DNA of 64,000 nt from Fibrisoma limi BUZ 3 (GCF_000296815.2 NZ_CAIT01000006.1:316777-380776); one strand, 5' to 3'. Positions 49,441 to 59,576 are shown, counted from the first letter of the stretch. Made by a program: numbers and translations. The notes: generated by a model from the sequence alone, not told the origin.

Positions 49441-50533
49441 ATAAAACTGATAAAATATTCCGCAAACTTACGATAATCACCACAACCCCGACCAGTATCA
49501 TCATGGCTTTTATGGGGAGCCGTTTGGACAGATGAGCGGCAATGGGCGCGGCAATCATCCCGCCCAGCACCAGCCCGACGACCACCTGCCAGAATTGCAG
49601 GCCGATCAGGGTGGCAAACGTCAGGGAACTGGCCAGCGAGACGAAAAATTCGGCCAGGTTTACCGAACCGATGGTGTAGCGCGGGTGTCGGCCACTGGCA
49701 ATCAATGTTGACGAGACAATGGGTCCCCAGCCGCCACCTCCAATCGAATCCATGGTGCCGCCGAACCACGCCAGCCAGCCGACGCGCTTGAGCCGCTGCT
49801 TTCGGCCGGTACGTTTGGCCAGGGCCTTTCGAATGATCAGGATGCCCAGAATGGACGTATAGACCGCTACGGCAGGTTTGATAAAACCTGAATACTGCTC
49901 CAGTGTAACGAGTACATAAGCCCCCAGAAAGGCCCCAATAACTCCCGGTACTACCACAGTCCGGAATAGCTTTTTGTTGACATTGCCGAATCGCAGGTGC
50001 ATATAGCCCGATACGCCACTGGTAAAGATTTCGGACGCATGAACGCTGGCGCTGATGGCAGCCGGCGATACCCCGGCCGTCAGCAGAAACGTGGAGGCCG
50101 TAACGCCATAGGCCATACCGAGCGCACCATCAATCATCTGCGCGATGAAACCACCAAGGATGTAGTAAAAAATGTCTTCCGTAACGGGAATCGAGTGGTA
50201 CAGCAGTGTCAGGCGATCGAGGGTGACGTAGGTGAACACCAGGTGCCCAACAATCATCAAAGCCAGGGCCGCCGAAACGTAGATCGCAATTTCGGTGCGG
50301 GTCCGCCGACGTAGCAGCACCGATTGCTTGCTAATCGGCGAGTTTGGGATTTCACTGACCAAAGGGGCCGTGGTTACCTGAGCCAGCGGAAAATAGGTTT
50401 GTAAAGCCTCAGCCTGCGCGGTGGCATTCTCTCCTTCAAGCGTGATATGCAGGCCATTCAGATCGAACGGAAGCGGAGTGGAAGGGACTATTACTTCCGT
50501 TGATGAAGACGTATCGTCCGGCTTTACTTGCAT
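49439..50533 (-). CDS. TauE/SafE-family sulfite/sulfonate exporter
   Basis: The ATG at 50533 gives 364 residues. About 75 soluble residues (containing DLNGLHITLEGENATAQ) precede the transporter core of roughly eight membrane helices; GGFIAQMIDGALGMAYGV and GGTMDSIGGGGWGPIVSSTL are the two TauE signature repeats. The family moves sulfite, sulfoacetate or related anions across the inner membrane. Position next to metZ and the APS reductase run suggests sulfite export. The N-terminal part matches no domain I know. Confidence 0.88.
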   Translation of the reverse strand: MQVKPDDTSSSTEVIVPSTPLPFDLNGLHITLEGENATAQAEALQTYFPLAQVTTAPLVSEIPNSPISKQSVLLRRRTRTEIAIYVSAALALMIVGHLVFTYVTLDRLTLLYHSIPVTEDIFYYILGGFIAQMIDGALGMAYGVTASTFLLTAGVSPAAISASVHASEIFTSGVSGYMHLRFGNVNKKLFRTVVVPGVIGAFLGAYVLVTLEQYSGFIKPAVAVYTSILGILIIRKALAKRTGRKQRLKRVGWLAWFGGTMDSIGGGGWGPIVSSTLIASGRHPRYTIGSVNLAEFFVSLASSLTFATLIGLQFWQVVVGLVLGGMIAAPIAAHLSKRLPIKAMMILVGVVVIIVSLRNILSVL

Positions 50534-50726
50534 AGTGAATAAAGTATATCGAATTAATATACTAACTGTTTTATGAAAAACGCCACGAATGAGTGGCGCC
50601 TGACGACGAAGCGTTGAAGGTGCAAAGAAACGTATTCTTTTGGGCATAAACAAAAAAACACCCGTTCAGTTATCAAGCCCTGTTTTATAAAAATGGGCGG
50701 GGAGATCAAACATTCTGCCGGGCAAT

Positions 50727-52874
50727 ATGATTGGAGTGGGTATGAACATAACTGTATACCCTGGCGAACCCTTCCCTCTGGGTGCCACCTGGAAAGACGA
50801 TTGCGTCAATTTTGCTATCTATGCTGAAAATGCCGTTGGTGTTGATCTTTGTTTATTCGATGCACCCGACGGGGAAACTGAACCTTTAAAAATCCGGATG
50901 AAGGAACGTGACCACCACGTATGGCACGTGTGCGTTCCCGGGCTCAAACCCGGCCAGCTTTACGGGTATCGGATGTATGGGCCATATGAACCCGAAAATG
51001 GTCACCGCTTTAACCCCCATAAACTGCTGCTGGACCCCTACGCCAAAGCCATCGGCGGAACTATTGAATGGGACGACGCCCTCTTCGGCTACGAGGTCGG
51101 ACATCCCGACGGTGACCTGAGTTTCAGTGATGTGGACAGTGCACCGTTTATGCCGAAGGCCGTTGTGATTGACCCTGACTTTGACTGGGAAGGGGATAAA
51201 CCGCCGAAGATACCCTATCACCTGTCGGTCATTTACGAAACCCACGTCAAAGGGTTTACCAAACTACATCCTGATATTCCTAAAAAAATACGGGGTACGT
51301 ATGCGGGGCTGGCGCATCCGGCGGCCATTGATTACCTCAAAAAACTGGGCGTAACGGCGGTGGAGCTTATGCCTGTTCATCAGTTCGTCAACGACCGGCA
51401 CCTGAAGGAAAAAGGCCTGTCGAACTACTGGGGATACAATACCATCGGGTTCTTCGCTCCGGATGTGCGCTACTCCAGCAGTGGCATGATGGGCGACCAG
51501 GTAGCGGAGTTTAAAACGATGGTGAAGGAACTGCACAAGGCCGGAATCGAGGTGATTCTGGACGTTGTGTATAACCACACCGGCGAAGGGAACCAGATGG
51601 GGCCGACCTTGTCGTTCAAAGGGATTGACAATGCGGCCTACTACCGACTGGCTGAGAATGGCCGCTATTACATGGACTATACCGGCACGGGAAATACGCT
51701 CAATGCGATGTATCCGAACGTGCTGCGCCTGATTATGGACAGCCTGCGGTACTGGATTCTTGAGATGCACGTCGACGGGTTCCGCTTCGACCTGGCGTCA
51801 ACACTGGCCCGGGAACTGCACGAAGTGAACCGCCTGAGTGCCTTCTTCGACATTATTCACCAGGACCCCGTCATTTCGCAGGTGAAGCTCATCGCCGAAC
51901 CCTGGGACGTGGGTGAAGGCGGGTATCAGGTTGGTAAGTTCCCGCCGGGCTGGGCCGAGTGGAATGGTAAATACCGCGACTGCGTACGTGATTACTGGCG
52001 GGGGGCCGATAGTATGCTGGGCGAATTTGCCGAACGCTTCACGGGCAGTCCGGACCTCTACAAGGAAGACTACCGCCGACCAACCGCCAGCATCAACTTC
52101 ATTACGGCCCACGACGGGTTTACGCTCAACGACCTGGTGTCGTACAACGAAAAACACAACGAAGACAATGGCGAGGACAACAACGACGGCGAAAGCCACA
52201 ACCGATCGTGGAACTGCGGTGTCGAAGGACCAACCGACGATAAGGCCGTCTGCGTACTGCGCGACCGGCAGAAACGGAATTTCCTGACTACGTTGTTTCT
52301 GTCGCAGGGCGTACCGATGTTGGTTGCAGGCGACGAATTTGGCCGGACCCAGAATGGGAACAACAATGCGTATTGCCAGGACAACGAAATATCGTGGCTC
52401 GACTGGGCGAATGCTGATACCAGGCTGCTGGAGTTTACGCAAAAACTGATTCAGTTGCGGAAAGATCATCCCGTATTTTGCCGACGTCGCTGGTTCAAAG
52501 GCCAGCCGATCAAAGGAGTTGGTATAGAGGATATAGCGTGGTTTCAGCCCAGTGGCGAAGAAATGACCGAAGAGAACTGGAGCCATGACTTTGCCAAGTC
52601 GCTGGCTGTGTTCCTGAATGGACGGGGTATCCGGTCGCTCGGCCCGAAAGGAGAGCATATTCTGGACGATAGCTTCTATGTTATCTTCAACGCCTATCAC
52701 GAACCGCTGACGTTTTCGTTGCCTCCCAAAAAGTGGGGAAAGAAGTGGCGTAAAGTAGTTGATACCAGCGAGGATATGATTGAAGAAGAGGGAGACGTGT
52801 ACCAAACCGGCGATTCGATACTGGTCGAGGGCCGATCGATCGTGGTACTCATGCAGCCGTATAGTGGACTATGA
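50727..52874 (+). CDS. glgX: Glycogen debranching enzyme
   Basis: A 715-residue GH13 enzyme. A CBM48-like N-terminal domain (FPLGATWKDDCVNFAIYAENA) precedes the barrel, whose active-site segments are VVYNHTGEGN, VDGFRFDLAS, LIAEPWDVGEGGYQ and FITAHDGFTLNDLVSYNEKHN. It hydrolyses alpha-1,6 branches of glycogen or limit dextrin, giving linear maltodextrins. The start may be 50727 or the ATG at 50742. It overlaps treZ by four bases (ATGA), so the two are translated together. Confidence 0.94.
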   Translation: MIGVGMNITVYPGEPFPLGATWKDDCVNFAIYAENAVGVDLCLFDAPDGETEPLKIRMKERDHHVWHVCVPGLKPGQLYGYRMYGPYEPENGHRFNPHKLLLDPYAKAIGGTIEWDDALFGYEVGHPDGDLSFSDVDSAPFMPKAVVIDPDFDWEGDKPPKIPYHLSVIYETHVKGFTKLHPDIPKKIRGTYAGLAHPAAIDYLKKLGVTAVELMPVHQFVNDRHLKEKGLSNYWGYNTIGFFAPDVRYSSSGMMGDQVAEFKTMVKELHKAGIEVILDVVYNHTGEGNQMGPTLSFKGIDNAAYYRLAENGRYYMDYTGTGNTLNAMYPNVLRLIMDSLRYWILEMHVDGFRFDLASTLARELHEVNRLSAFFDIIHQDPVISQVKLIAEPWDVGEGGYQVGKFPPGWAEWNGKYRDCVRDYWRGADSMLGEFAERFTGSPDLYKEDYRRPTASINFITAHDGFTLNDLVSYNEKHNEDNGEDNNDGESHNRSWNCGVEGPTDDKAVCVLRDRQKRNFLTTLFLSQGVPMLVAGDEFGRTQNGNNNAYCQDNEISWLDWANADTRLLEFTQKLIQLRKDHPVFCRRRWFKGQPIKGVGIEDIAWFQPSGEEMTEENWSHDFAKSLAVFLNGRGIRSLGPKGEHILDDSFYVIFNAYHEPLTFSLPPKKWGKKWRKVVDTSEDMIEEEGDVYQTGDSILVEGRSIVVLMQPYSGL

Positions 52875-54715
52875 TGGATTCAGTTGACGTATCAAAACGA
52901 GCGCTGGGCGTAAACTTTACGTCGGACGGGGTCGCTCAGGTTGTTGTTTGGGCACCCCTCCTCAATGGGGTTGCCTTGTCTGTCACGGGTGGCCAGACGC
53001 TGCTTCCAATGGACAGGCAGGACTACGGGTACTGGACCCTCACGACGGATCAACTGAAGCCCGGCGATCTGTATCAGTTTTACCTGAACGGCGAAATCGA
53101 ACGCCCTGATCCGGCATCGCTGGCCCAGCCGATGGGGGTGCATGGTCCTTCGCAGGCCGTAGACCTCACTAGCTTTCCGTGGACTGACAAAGACTGGTCG
53201 AATCTGCCCCTCAACGAATACGTATTGTATGAACTGCATACCGGTACGTTTACGCCCGAAGGTAATTTCGCGGCTATTGAGGAAAAGCTGGACTACCTGA
53301 AAAGCCTGGGCGTTAATGCCATCGAAATCATGCCGGTAGCGCAGTTTCCCGGTTCGCGCAACTGGGGCTACGACGGCGTTTATCCCTTTGCTGTGCAGAA
53401 TTCCTATGGCGGGGCGCTGGGGCTGAAGCATCTGGTCGATACCTGCCATCGGAAGGAGATGGCGGTGGTCCTCGATGTAGTCTACAACCATATGGGACCG
53501 GAAGGCAACTACTTCCGCGACTTTGGGCCTTATTTCACCTCCAAATACAATACGCCCTGGGGGGAAGCCATCAACTTCGACGATGCTTACTGCGACGGTG
53601 TCCGGCGCTACTTCGTCGAGAACGCGTTGATGTGGTTCCGGGATTTTCATATCGATGCGCTCCGGCTCGATGCCGTTCATGCCATCAAGGATTTGAGTCC
53701 AACGCACATTCTGCGCGAGATTAAGCTGCGCGTTGATCAACTGATAGCGCAAACCGGTCGACAGCACTACCTGATTGCGGAGCTGGACCTGAACGATACA
53801 CGCTTCATCAATCCGCTGTCGGAGCAGGGGTATGGCATGGATGCGCAGTGGATCGACGAGTTTCACCACGCGCTACGTGTAACGGCCACCGGCGAACAGA
53901 GCGGCTACTACTCCGATTTTACGGGTATCGCGCACCTGGCTAAAGCCTACCGGGATGCCTACGTATACGACGGCCAGTACTCGCCCCATCGGAACAAGAT
54001 GTTTGGTATCCCGGCTGAGAACAAGCCGGGACAGCAGTTTGTGGTCTTTTCGCAGAACCACGACCAGGTTGGCAACCGAATGCTGGGCGAACGAACCAGC
54101 CAGCTCGTTAGCTTCGAGATGCAGAAGCTGATGGCCGGAGCCGTGCTGGTCAGCCCGTATCTGCCGATGCTGTTTATGGGGGAGGAGTGGAGCGAACCAC
54201 ATCCGTTTCAATATTTCGTAAGTCATACCGATCCTGAACTGGCTGAAGCGGTACGCAGAGGCCGGAAAGCCGAATTTGCGTACTTCCACCTCGAAGGCGA
54301 AGCCCCCGACCCTATGGCAGACGATACGTTTCAGCTCTCGAAACTGCAATGGGACTTGCTGGAGCAGGAGCCTCATCGGACAATGTGGCGCTATTACCAG
54401 GCCTTCATTGCGTTGCGGAAAGGGCATCCTGTGCTGAGTCATCTCAGCCGCAACGATCTGGACGTAACGACAAACGAAGCCAGGAAAACGCTGGTGCTGC
54501 ACCGCTGGCACGCCGGTCGGCATGTAATGTGTCTGATGAACTTTTCGCCGGAGCCGCAGACCGTGACCGTATCAGATCAGGCGGAGCAATGGCATAAACT
54601 GCTGGATTCGGCTGACCCGGAGTGGAATGGCCCGGCGGCTGCTCCCGAAACCATCTCAGCGAACGAGCGCATTACACTGCAACCGGAGTCGCTGGTGATT
54701 TTTCAAAATGATTGA
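52871..54715 (+). CDS. treZ: Malto-oligosyltrehalose trehalohydrolase
   Basis: A 614-residue GH13 enzyme. The N-terminal beta domain (GVAQVVVWAPLLNGVALSV) is followed by the barrel with VVYNHMGPEGNYF, IDALRLDAVHAI (nucleophile Asp), LIAELDLND (acid Glu) and FSQNHDQVGNRM. It releases trehalose from the maltooligosyl-trehalose made by TreY. Order glgX-treZ-treY shows an operon turning glycogen-derived dextrins into trehalose. Confidence 0.94.
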   Translation: MMDSVDVSKRALGVNFTSDGVAQVVVWAPLLNGVALSVTGGQTLLPMDRQDYGYWTLTTDQLKPGDLYQFYLNGEIERPDPASLAQPMGVHGPSQAVDLTSFPWTDKDWSNLPLNEYVLYELHTGTFTPEGNFAAIEEKLDYLKSLGVNAIEIMPVAQFPGSRNWGYDGVYPFAVQNSYGGALGLKHLVDTCHRKEMAVVLDVVYNHMGPEGNYFRDFGPYFTSKYNTPWGEAINFDDAYCDGVRRYFVENALMWFRDFHIDALRLDAVHAIKDLSPTHILREIKLRVDQLIAQTGRQHYLIAELDLNDTRFINPLSEQGYGMDAQWIDEFHHALRVTATGEQSGYYSDFTGIAHLAKAYRDAYVYDGQYSPHRNKMFGIPAENKPGQQFVVFSQNHDQVGNRMLGERTSQLVSFEMQKLMAGAVLVSPYLPMLFMGEEWSEPHPFQYFVSHTDPELAEAVRRGRKAEFAYFHLEGEAPDPMADDTFQLSKLQWDLLEQEPHRTMWRYYQAFIALRKGHPVLSHLSRNDLDVTTNEARKTLVLHRWHAGRHVMCLMNFSPEPQTVTVSDQAEQWHKLLDSADPEWNGPAAAPETISANERITLQPESLVIFQND

Positions 54716-54783
54716 ACCGCAAAGACACCAAGAACAGTAGGGTTGCTTTGCGATCTGTGCGTACCCCTGGCGTCTTTGCGGTT
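54715..54783. repeat. AACCGCAAAGAC inverted repeat in the treZ-treY spacer
   Basis: AACCGCAAAGAC (54715-54726) is the exact complement of 54772-54783, with partial pairing further in. Sequences of this type are frequent in Bacteroidota spacers in my experience. It lies inside an operon, so strong termination is unlikely. Confidence 0.7.
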
Positions 54784-54806
54784 TGCTCCTTAAAACACTC
54801 AACCCT

Positions 54807-57800
54807 ATGAATAATCCTCTTTCTACCTATCGCATTCAGTTTCATAAAGGCTTCACGTTCGACGATTTTGAGCGGATTCTGCCTTATCTGCAGCGACTGG
54901 GCGTAGGGACAATCTATGCGTCGCCGGTTTTTGACGCACCCGACGAAAGCAATCATGGCTATGACGGGATAAACCCGCACGGCATTAATGCTGTAATCGG
55001 CACCGAAGACCAACTCCAGCAGATCAGCTACCAACTCAAGGAGAAAAACATCAGTTGGCTGCAGGACATTGTACCCAATCATATGGCATTCGATTCGGGT
55101 AATGCGTGGCTGATGGACGTACTGGAAAAAGGCCAACTGTCGCACTATGCCCGGTTTTTCGATATTGCCTGGAACAGTGAACTTTACCACGGTCGCCTGA
55201 TGGTACCGTTTCTGGGCGCTCCGCTGAACGAGGTGATTCAGCACGGCGAAGTGACTGTTGCTTACCAACAGGATCGGTTCGTATTCAACTACTTTGACTC
55301 GACGTATCCGTTGCATCTGCGCTCCTACGCCACGATACTGCTGGCCGGTGGGGAGAAAAATCAGGCTGTTCAGCAGTTGCTGACCCAACTGGAACAGATT
55401 CACCAGATCGATGATCAGGATGCCTACGCAACGCGTTTCGCTGAACTCCGGCTGCAACTGGCATCGCTGATGAAAAATGAGGTCGTCAGCGACTACGTTG
55501 ATGCCTGTCTGGACATCATCAACCGCAGCCCCGAACAGATCAAACAGATTGCCGACGAGCAGGTGTATCGGCTGACCTACTGGCAGGATACCGACAAGCA
55601 GATTAACTACCGTCGATTCTTCACCGTAAACGGGCTGATCTGCCTGAATATACAGGACCCGTATGTATTTGAGTATTATCACAAGTACATCAAACAACTG
55701 GTCGACGATGGGGTCTTTCAGGGGGTACGGGTCGATCACATCGACGGTCTGTACGACCCCAGCGGCTACCTCCGGCAACTCCGCGCCTTGGTCGGCGAAG
55801 ATGCGTACATCGTGGTAGAGAAGATTCTGGAGCCGGGCGAGGACCTGCCAAAATGGTGGCCGATACAGGGGAATACAGGCTATGATTTTCTGGCGTACGT
55901 CAATAATCTGTTTACCCAGAGCCGTAGCGAATCGGCCTTTACGGAACTGTACCGCAGGCTGGTCGGCGAGGAAGCCGCTGTTCATGAACAGATCCTCGAG
56001 AAAAAGGCTCACATTCTGTACGAACACATGGCCGGTGAGCTCGACAATCTGTTTCACCTGTTCATGGAACTGAATCTGGTCGATGACGAAACGGCGGTAA
56101 ATGCCGAGGAGCTGAAACACGCCATCGGCGAGTTTTTGATTCGTTGCCCGGTCTACCGTTACTACGGCAACAACTTTCCGCTGGGCGAAGAGGAAACCCA
56201 GGCCGTACAGGCCATTCTGGCCAGCATCCGGGAGAGCGAACCCGTGACCACACCCATTGCAGTTGTGCCCCCTGCAACGGATAGGCCCCTGGCCCTGGCC
56301 GTTGATGTGCTCGAAACGGTATTGCTGAACAAACCCCAGGAAGGAGACGATGAAGACTACAACCGCCGGGTGGCCCGGTTCTACCAGCGGTGCATGCAGT
56401 TTACCGGCCCCCTGATGGCCAAGGGTGTGGAAGATACGTTGATGTATACGTACAGCCGTTTCGTTGGTCATAACGAAGTAGGGGATTCGCCCGAGGTGGT
56501 CGGTATTTCGCCCGACGAGTTTCACCGGACGATGCAGGAACGCCGGAAAAACTGGCCATTGTCCATCAACGGTACGTCGACGCACGATACCAAACGCGGG
56601 GAGGATGCCCGCGCCCGGCTGAACGTCCTGACGGACCTGGCCGACGAGTGGGTCAAGTCGATTCCTGAGTGGCAGAAGCTGAATGCCGACCTGAAGCAGA
56701 GCAGTGCCCTGCATGGATATGCCCCCGACGCCAACGATGAGTATTTCATCTATCAGACACTCATCGGTACGTACCGCATGCCGAACCAGGACGACGATGA
56801 CTACGCCAACCGGCTCCAGCAGTACCTCGAAAAGGCCCTGCGGGAGGCCAAACGACATTCCAACTGGACGACGCCGAACGAAGAATACGAAAACGCAGCC
56901 AAGGCGTTTGCCGTGGGCCTGCTGGACAAGAAACGCCCCTTCTGGAAAACCTTTGAAAAGCTTCACCGGAAAGTGGCCGATTTTGGTGTCGTAAACTCGC
57001 TGTCGCAGGTCGTACTGAAGTTTACCTGTCCGGGTGTGCCCGACGTGTATCAGGGTACCGAGCTTTGGGATTTCAGTCTGGTTGACCCCGACAATCGCCG
57101 GGCTGTAGGCTACGACCAGCGCGAGCGGTGGCTCAACGAACTCGAAGCCCGGGCGGTGGATAAGCCGGTAGAACTGCTGCAGGATTTGTGGGACAACCGT
57201 TTTGATGCTCGTATTAAACTCTGGCTGGTGTACACACTGCTGCAGGAGCGAAAACAGGCGGCTGACCTGTTCACCGAGGGTGACTACATTCCGCTTCAGG
57301 TAACGGGCCAATACAAGGACTACGTACTGGCGTTTGCCCGGAAGCAGGGGCAGCTATGGTACGTAACCGTGGTGCCGCTCCACCTGGCCGAGTTGAGTCG
57401 ACAACAGAAAAAGGAGGTGCCTGCGCTCGACTGGAACGATACCCGGATTATACTGCCCGATGAAGCACCCAATGAATGGGAGCATCTGTGGCTGAGAACA
57501 ACGGGTAAGGTGGATCAGGGTATCGATGTGCAGGACATCGTTGGGCCACTGCCGCTGGCTGTACTCAAATTACAACGACGACAAAAAGACCGGAACGCAG
57601 GTATATTGCTGGCCGTTACGTCGCTGCCGTCGGCGTTTGGAGTAGGGGATGTAGGCCCGGAAGCGAAGGCGTTTGCCGATTTTCTGAGCCGCAGTCGCCA
57701 AACGTACTGGCAGTTGCTGCCGCTCAGCCCGACGGAGGACCGGCAGGGTCATTCGCCCTACAGCGCCATTTCCAGCATGGGCGGTAATACACTGCTGATC

Positions 57801-59084
57801 AGTCCCGAACTGCTGGCGGCCGATGGACTAATCGATCCGGCAGAACTGAAACAGTACAAACTGCCGGTTGAAAGCCAGGCCGACTTCGCAGCGGCCGAGC
57901 GGATTCGGGATGAACTCTTCGGGAAGGCATGGCTGCACTACCAGCAGGGCAAAGCCGCCCAGTTGCACCAGCCGTTTCGGCAGTTTTGCGAACGGGAAGC
58001 CGCGTGGCTCGACGATTATGCCCTCTACGTTGTGCTGAAACTGCGCCACGACAAAACGCCCTGGTTTGCTTGGCCGGAGGAGTACAAACTACGTCAGCTC
58101 GATGCTCTGGCGCAGGTAGTGGCAGAGGAAGCCGAAGCACTGGAAAAAGTCAAGTGGCTGCAATTCTTGTTCTTCCGGCAGTGGAGTGAGCTAAAAACGT
58201 ACTGTAATAACCTCGGCGTCCGGATTTTCGGCGACTTGCCGTTCTACGTAAGCTACGATTCGGTCGACGTCTGGTCGAACCCCGATATCTTTTGCCTGGA
58301 TGAGGAGGGCAACATGACCGGTGTGGCCGGCGTTCCTCCCGATTATTTCAGCGAAGACGGGCAGCTTTGGGGGATGCCAACCTTCCGCTGGGATGTCCTG
58401 AAAGCACGTCGGTACGACTGGTGGGTTAGCCGGGTGCGGAAAAATCTGGAGTTGTACGATGTGGTTCGGCTGGATCACTTCCGGGCTTTTGCCGACTTCT
58501 GGGAAGTACCGGCCGGAGAAAAAACGGCACGTAACGGTCAGTGGAAAACCGGCCCCCGCGCCGAGTTTTTTCAGGTACTGCTGGATGAAATCGGTGAGCT
58601 GCCTTTCATCGCTGAAGACCTGGGCGACATTGACGAGCCGGTCTATGAACTGCGGGATATGTTCGCCTTTCCCGGCATGCGGGTGCTACAGTTTGCATTC
58701 GGTGACACCATGCCGGAGTCGTTGTATATCCCGCATAATTACCCTTCGCCCGTATGCATTGCCTACACCGGTACTCACGATAACAATACGACGCGGGGCT
58801 GGTTTAACGAAAATGCTAAAGCGTACCGGAAACAACTGGAGCAGTACACGGGCCTTTCGGTGACGGAGAAAAACAGCCACCAAGTGCTGGCCCGGCTGGC
58901 TTATGGATCGATTGCGCAGACGGCCATTCTGCCCATTCAGGATGTGCTGGGACTGGACGAAACGGCCCGGTTGAATACGCCCGGCTCCACTGAACATAAC
59001 TGGATATGGCGTCTGACGCCCGGCCAGTTAACTACGGCTGTCGAGCAGCAGCTCAGGCAGTGGACCGAGCTGTTTAACCGCTAA
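54807..59084 (+). CDS. treY-malQ: Malto-oligosyltrehalose synthase fused to 4-alpha-glucanotransferase
   Basis: From the ATG at 54807 (MNNPLSTYRIQFHKGF) the protein has 1425 residues. The first about 915 are TreY: QDIVPNHMAF, VRVDHIDGLYDPSGYL, VVEKILEPGE and STHDTKRGEDARARL. From about 930 a complete GH77 amylomaltase begins (NAGILLAVTSLPSAFGVGD), with VVRLDHFRAFADFWEVP, IAEDLGDID and YTGTHDNNTTRGW. TreY turns the reducing end of maltodextrin into trehalose; MalQ re-lengthens the short dextrins left over. Fusing both may keep dextrins in the cycle. A TTG eight codons upstream is a weaker start. Confidence 0.93.
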   Translation: MNNPLSTYRIQFHKGFTFDDFERILPYLQRLGVGTIYASPVFDAPDESNHGYDGINPHGINAVIGTEDQLQQISYQLKEKNISWLQDIVPNHMAFDSGNAWLMDVLEKGQLSHYARFFDIAWNSELYHGRLMVPFLGAPLNEVIQHGEVTVAYQQDRFVFNYFDSTYPLHLRSYATILLAGGEKNQAVQQLLTQLEQIHQIDDQDAYATRFAELRLQLASLMKNEVVSDYVDACLDIINRSPEQIKQIADEQVYRLTYWQDTDKQINYRRFFTVNGLICLNIQDPYVFEYYHKYIKQLVDDGVFQGVRVDHIDGLYDPSGYLRQLRALVGEDAYIVVEKILEPGEDLPKWWPIQGNTGYDFLAYVNNLFTQSRSESAFTELYRRLVGEEAAVHEQILEKKAHILYEHMAGELDNLFHLFMELNLVDDETAVNAEELKHAIGEFLIRCPVYRYYGNNFPLGEEETQAVQAILASIRESEPVTTPIAVVPPATDRPLALAVDVLETVLLNKPQEGDDEDYNRRVARFYQRCMQFTGPLMAKGVEDTLMYTYSRFVGHNEVGDSPEVVGISPDEFHRTMQERRKNWPLSINGTSTHDTKRGEDARARLNVLTDLADEWVKSIPEWQKLNADLKQSSALHGYAPDANDEYFIYQTLIGTYRMPNQDDDDYANRLQQYLEKALREAKRHSNWTTPNEEYENAAKAFAVGLLDKKRPFWKTFEKLHRKVADFGVVNSLSQVVLKFTCPGVPDVYQGTELWDFSLVDPDNRRAVGYDQRERWLNELEARAVDKPVELLQDLWDNRFDARIKLWLVYTLLQERKQAADLFTEGDYIPLQVTGQYKDYVLAFARKQGQLWYVTVVPLHLAELSRQQKKEVPALDWNDTRIILPDEAPNEWEHLWLRTTGKVDQGIDVQDIVGPLPLAVLKLQRRQKDRNAGILLAVTSLPSAFGVGDVGPEAKAFADFLSRSRQTYWQLLPLSPTEDRQGHSPYSAISSMGGNTLLISPELLAADGLIDPAELKQYKLPVESQADFAAAERIRDELFGKAWLHYQQGKAAQLHQPFRQFCEREAAWLDDYALYVVLKLRHDKTPWFAWPEEYKLRQLDALAQVVAEEAEALEKVKWLQFLFFRQWSELKTYCNNLGVRIFGDLPFYVSYDSVDVWSNPDIFCLDEEGNMTGVAGVPPDYFSEDGQLWGMPTFRWDVLKARRYDWWVSRVRKNLELYDVVRLDHFRAFADFWEVPAGEKTARNGQWKTGPRAEFFQVLLDEIGELPFIAEDLGDIDEPVYELRDMFAFPGMRVLQFAFGDTMPESLYIPHNYPSPVCIAYTGTHDNNTTRGWFNENAKAYRKQLEQYTGLSVTEKNSHQVLARLAYGSIAQTAILPIQDVLGLDETARLNTPGSTEHNWIWRLTPGQLTTAVEQQLRQWTELFNR

Positions 59085-59161
59085 CAGCCGTAACATCAGG
59101 TGACAAAACCTGCCTGGAGCTATTGAATAAAACAGGATTTCATCAGTCAGCTTAAAACGAA

Positions 59162-59189
59162 CAAAGGCACGTCAACCGGCGTGCCTTTG
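59162..59189. terminator. Hairpin terminator after treY-malQ
   Basis: CAAAGGCACG (59162-59171) pairs with CGTGCCTTTG (59180-59189) around an 8-base loop. It lies between the convergent treY-malQ and DUF779 genes. Confidence 0.75.
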
Positions 59190-59192
59190 CTG

Positions 59193-59576
59193 TTACTCCC
59201 CACTACGAATGGGGGTTAAATGGTCGAGTTCTTCGTAATCAAACAACCTCGACCGGATGATAAACCGGACGCCCAGCGGAATCTCCAGTGAGAAACTGGC
59301 GCCCCGACCGGGGGTAACATCAACGGTCAGGTGGGTGTGTTTCCAGTACTCGAACTGGTCTTCCGACATCCAGAAATCACACTCTTCAATCTGACCCAGC
59401 CATACGTCCGACGAGCCAATAATGAAATCACCTTTGGCAAAGCACATGGGCGAAGAGCCGTCGCAGCAACCACCGCTCTGGTGAAACATCAGCGGACCGT
59501 GCTGGTCGCGTAGTTGGTGAATGACCTCGGCCGCAGCGGGCGTCACATCAACGCGGGAAATGGTTTGGGGAGTCAT
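59193..59576 (-). CDS. DUF779 domain-containing protein
   Basis: The ATG at 59576 gives 127 residues starting MTPQTISRVDVTPAAAEV; a longer frame reads into a purine-rich repeat. The DUF779 hallmark is the cysteine-rich HQSGGCCDGSSPMCF segment. The remainder is mostly beta (FIIGSSDVWLGQIEECDFWM, LEIPLGVRFIIRSRLFDYEE). These proteins nearly always accompany aldehyde dehydrogenases, as here, but their function is not known. The cysteines could bind a metal. Confidence 0.88.
   Translation of the reverse strand: MTPQTISRVDVTPAAAEVIHQLRDQHGPLMFHQSGGCCDGSSPMCFAKGDFIIGSSDVWLGQIEECDFWMSEDQFEYWKHTHLTVDVTPGRGASFSLEIPLGVRFIIRSRLFDYEELDHLTPIRSGE

Noticed and set aside
51798-52805. 335-codon minus-strand frame opposite glgX (and a similar 325-codon one opposite treZ at 52892-53869)
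   Set aside because: Both are shadows of well-conserved GH13 genes on the other strand with no recognisable protein character.
54672-57311. 879-codon open frame on the minus strand opposite treY
   Set aside because: It lies wholly antisense to treY, whose family motifs are unmistakable. The composition-driven lack of stops in the antisense frame explains its length, and its translation shows no domain.
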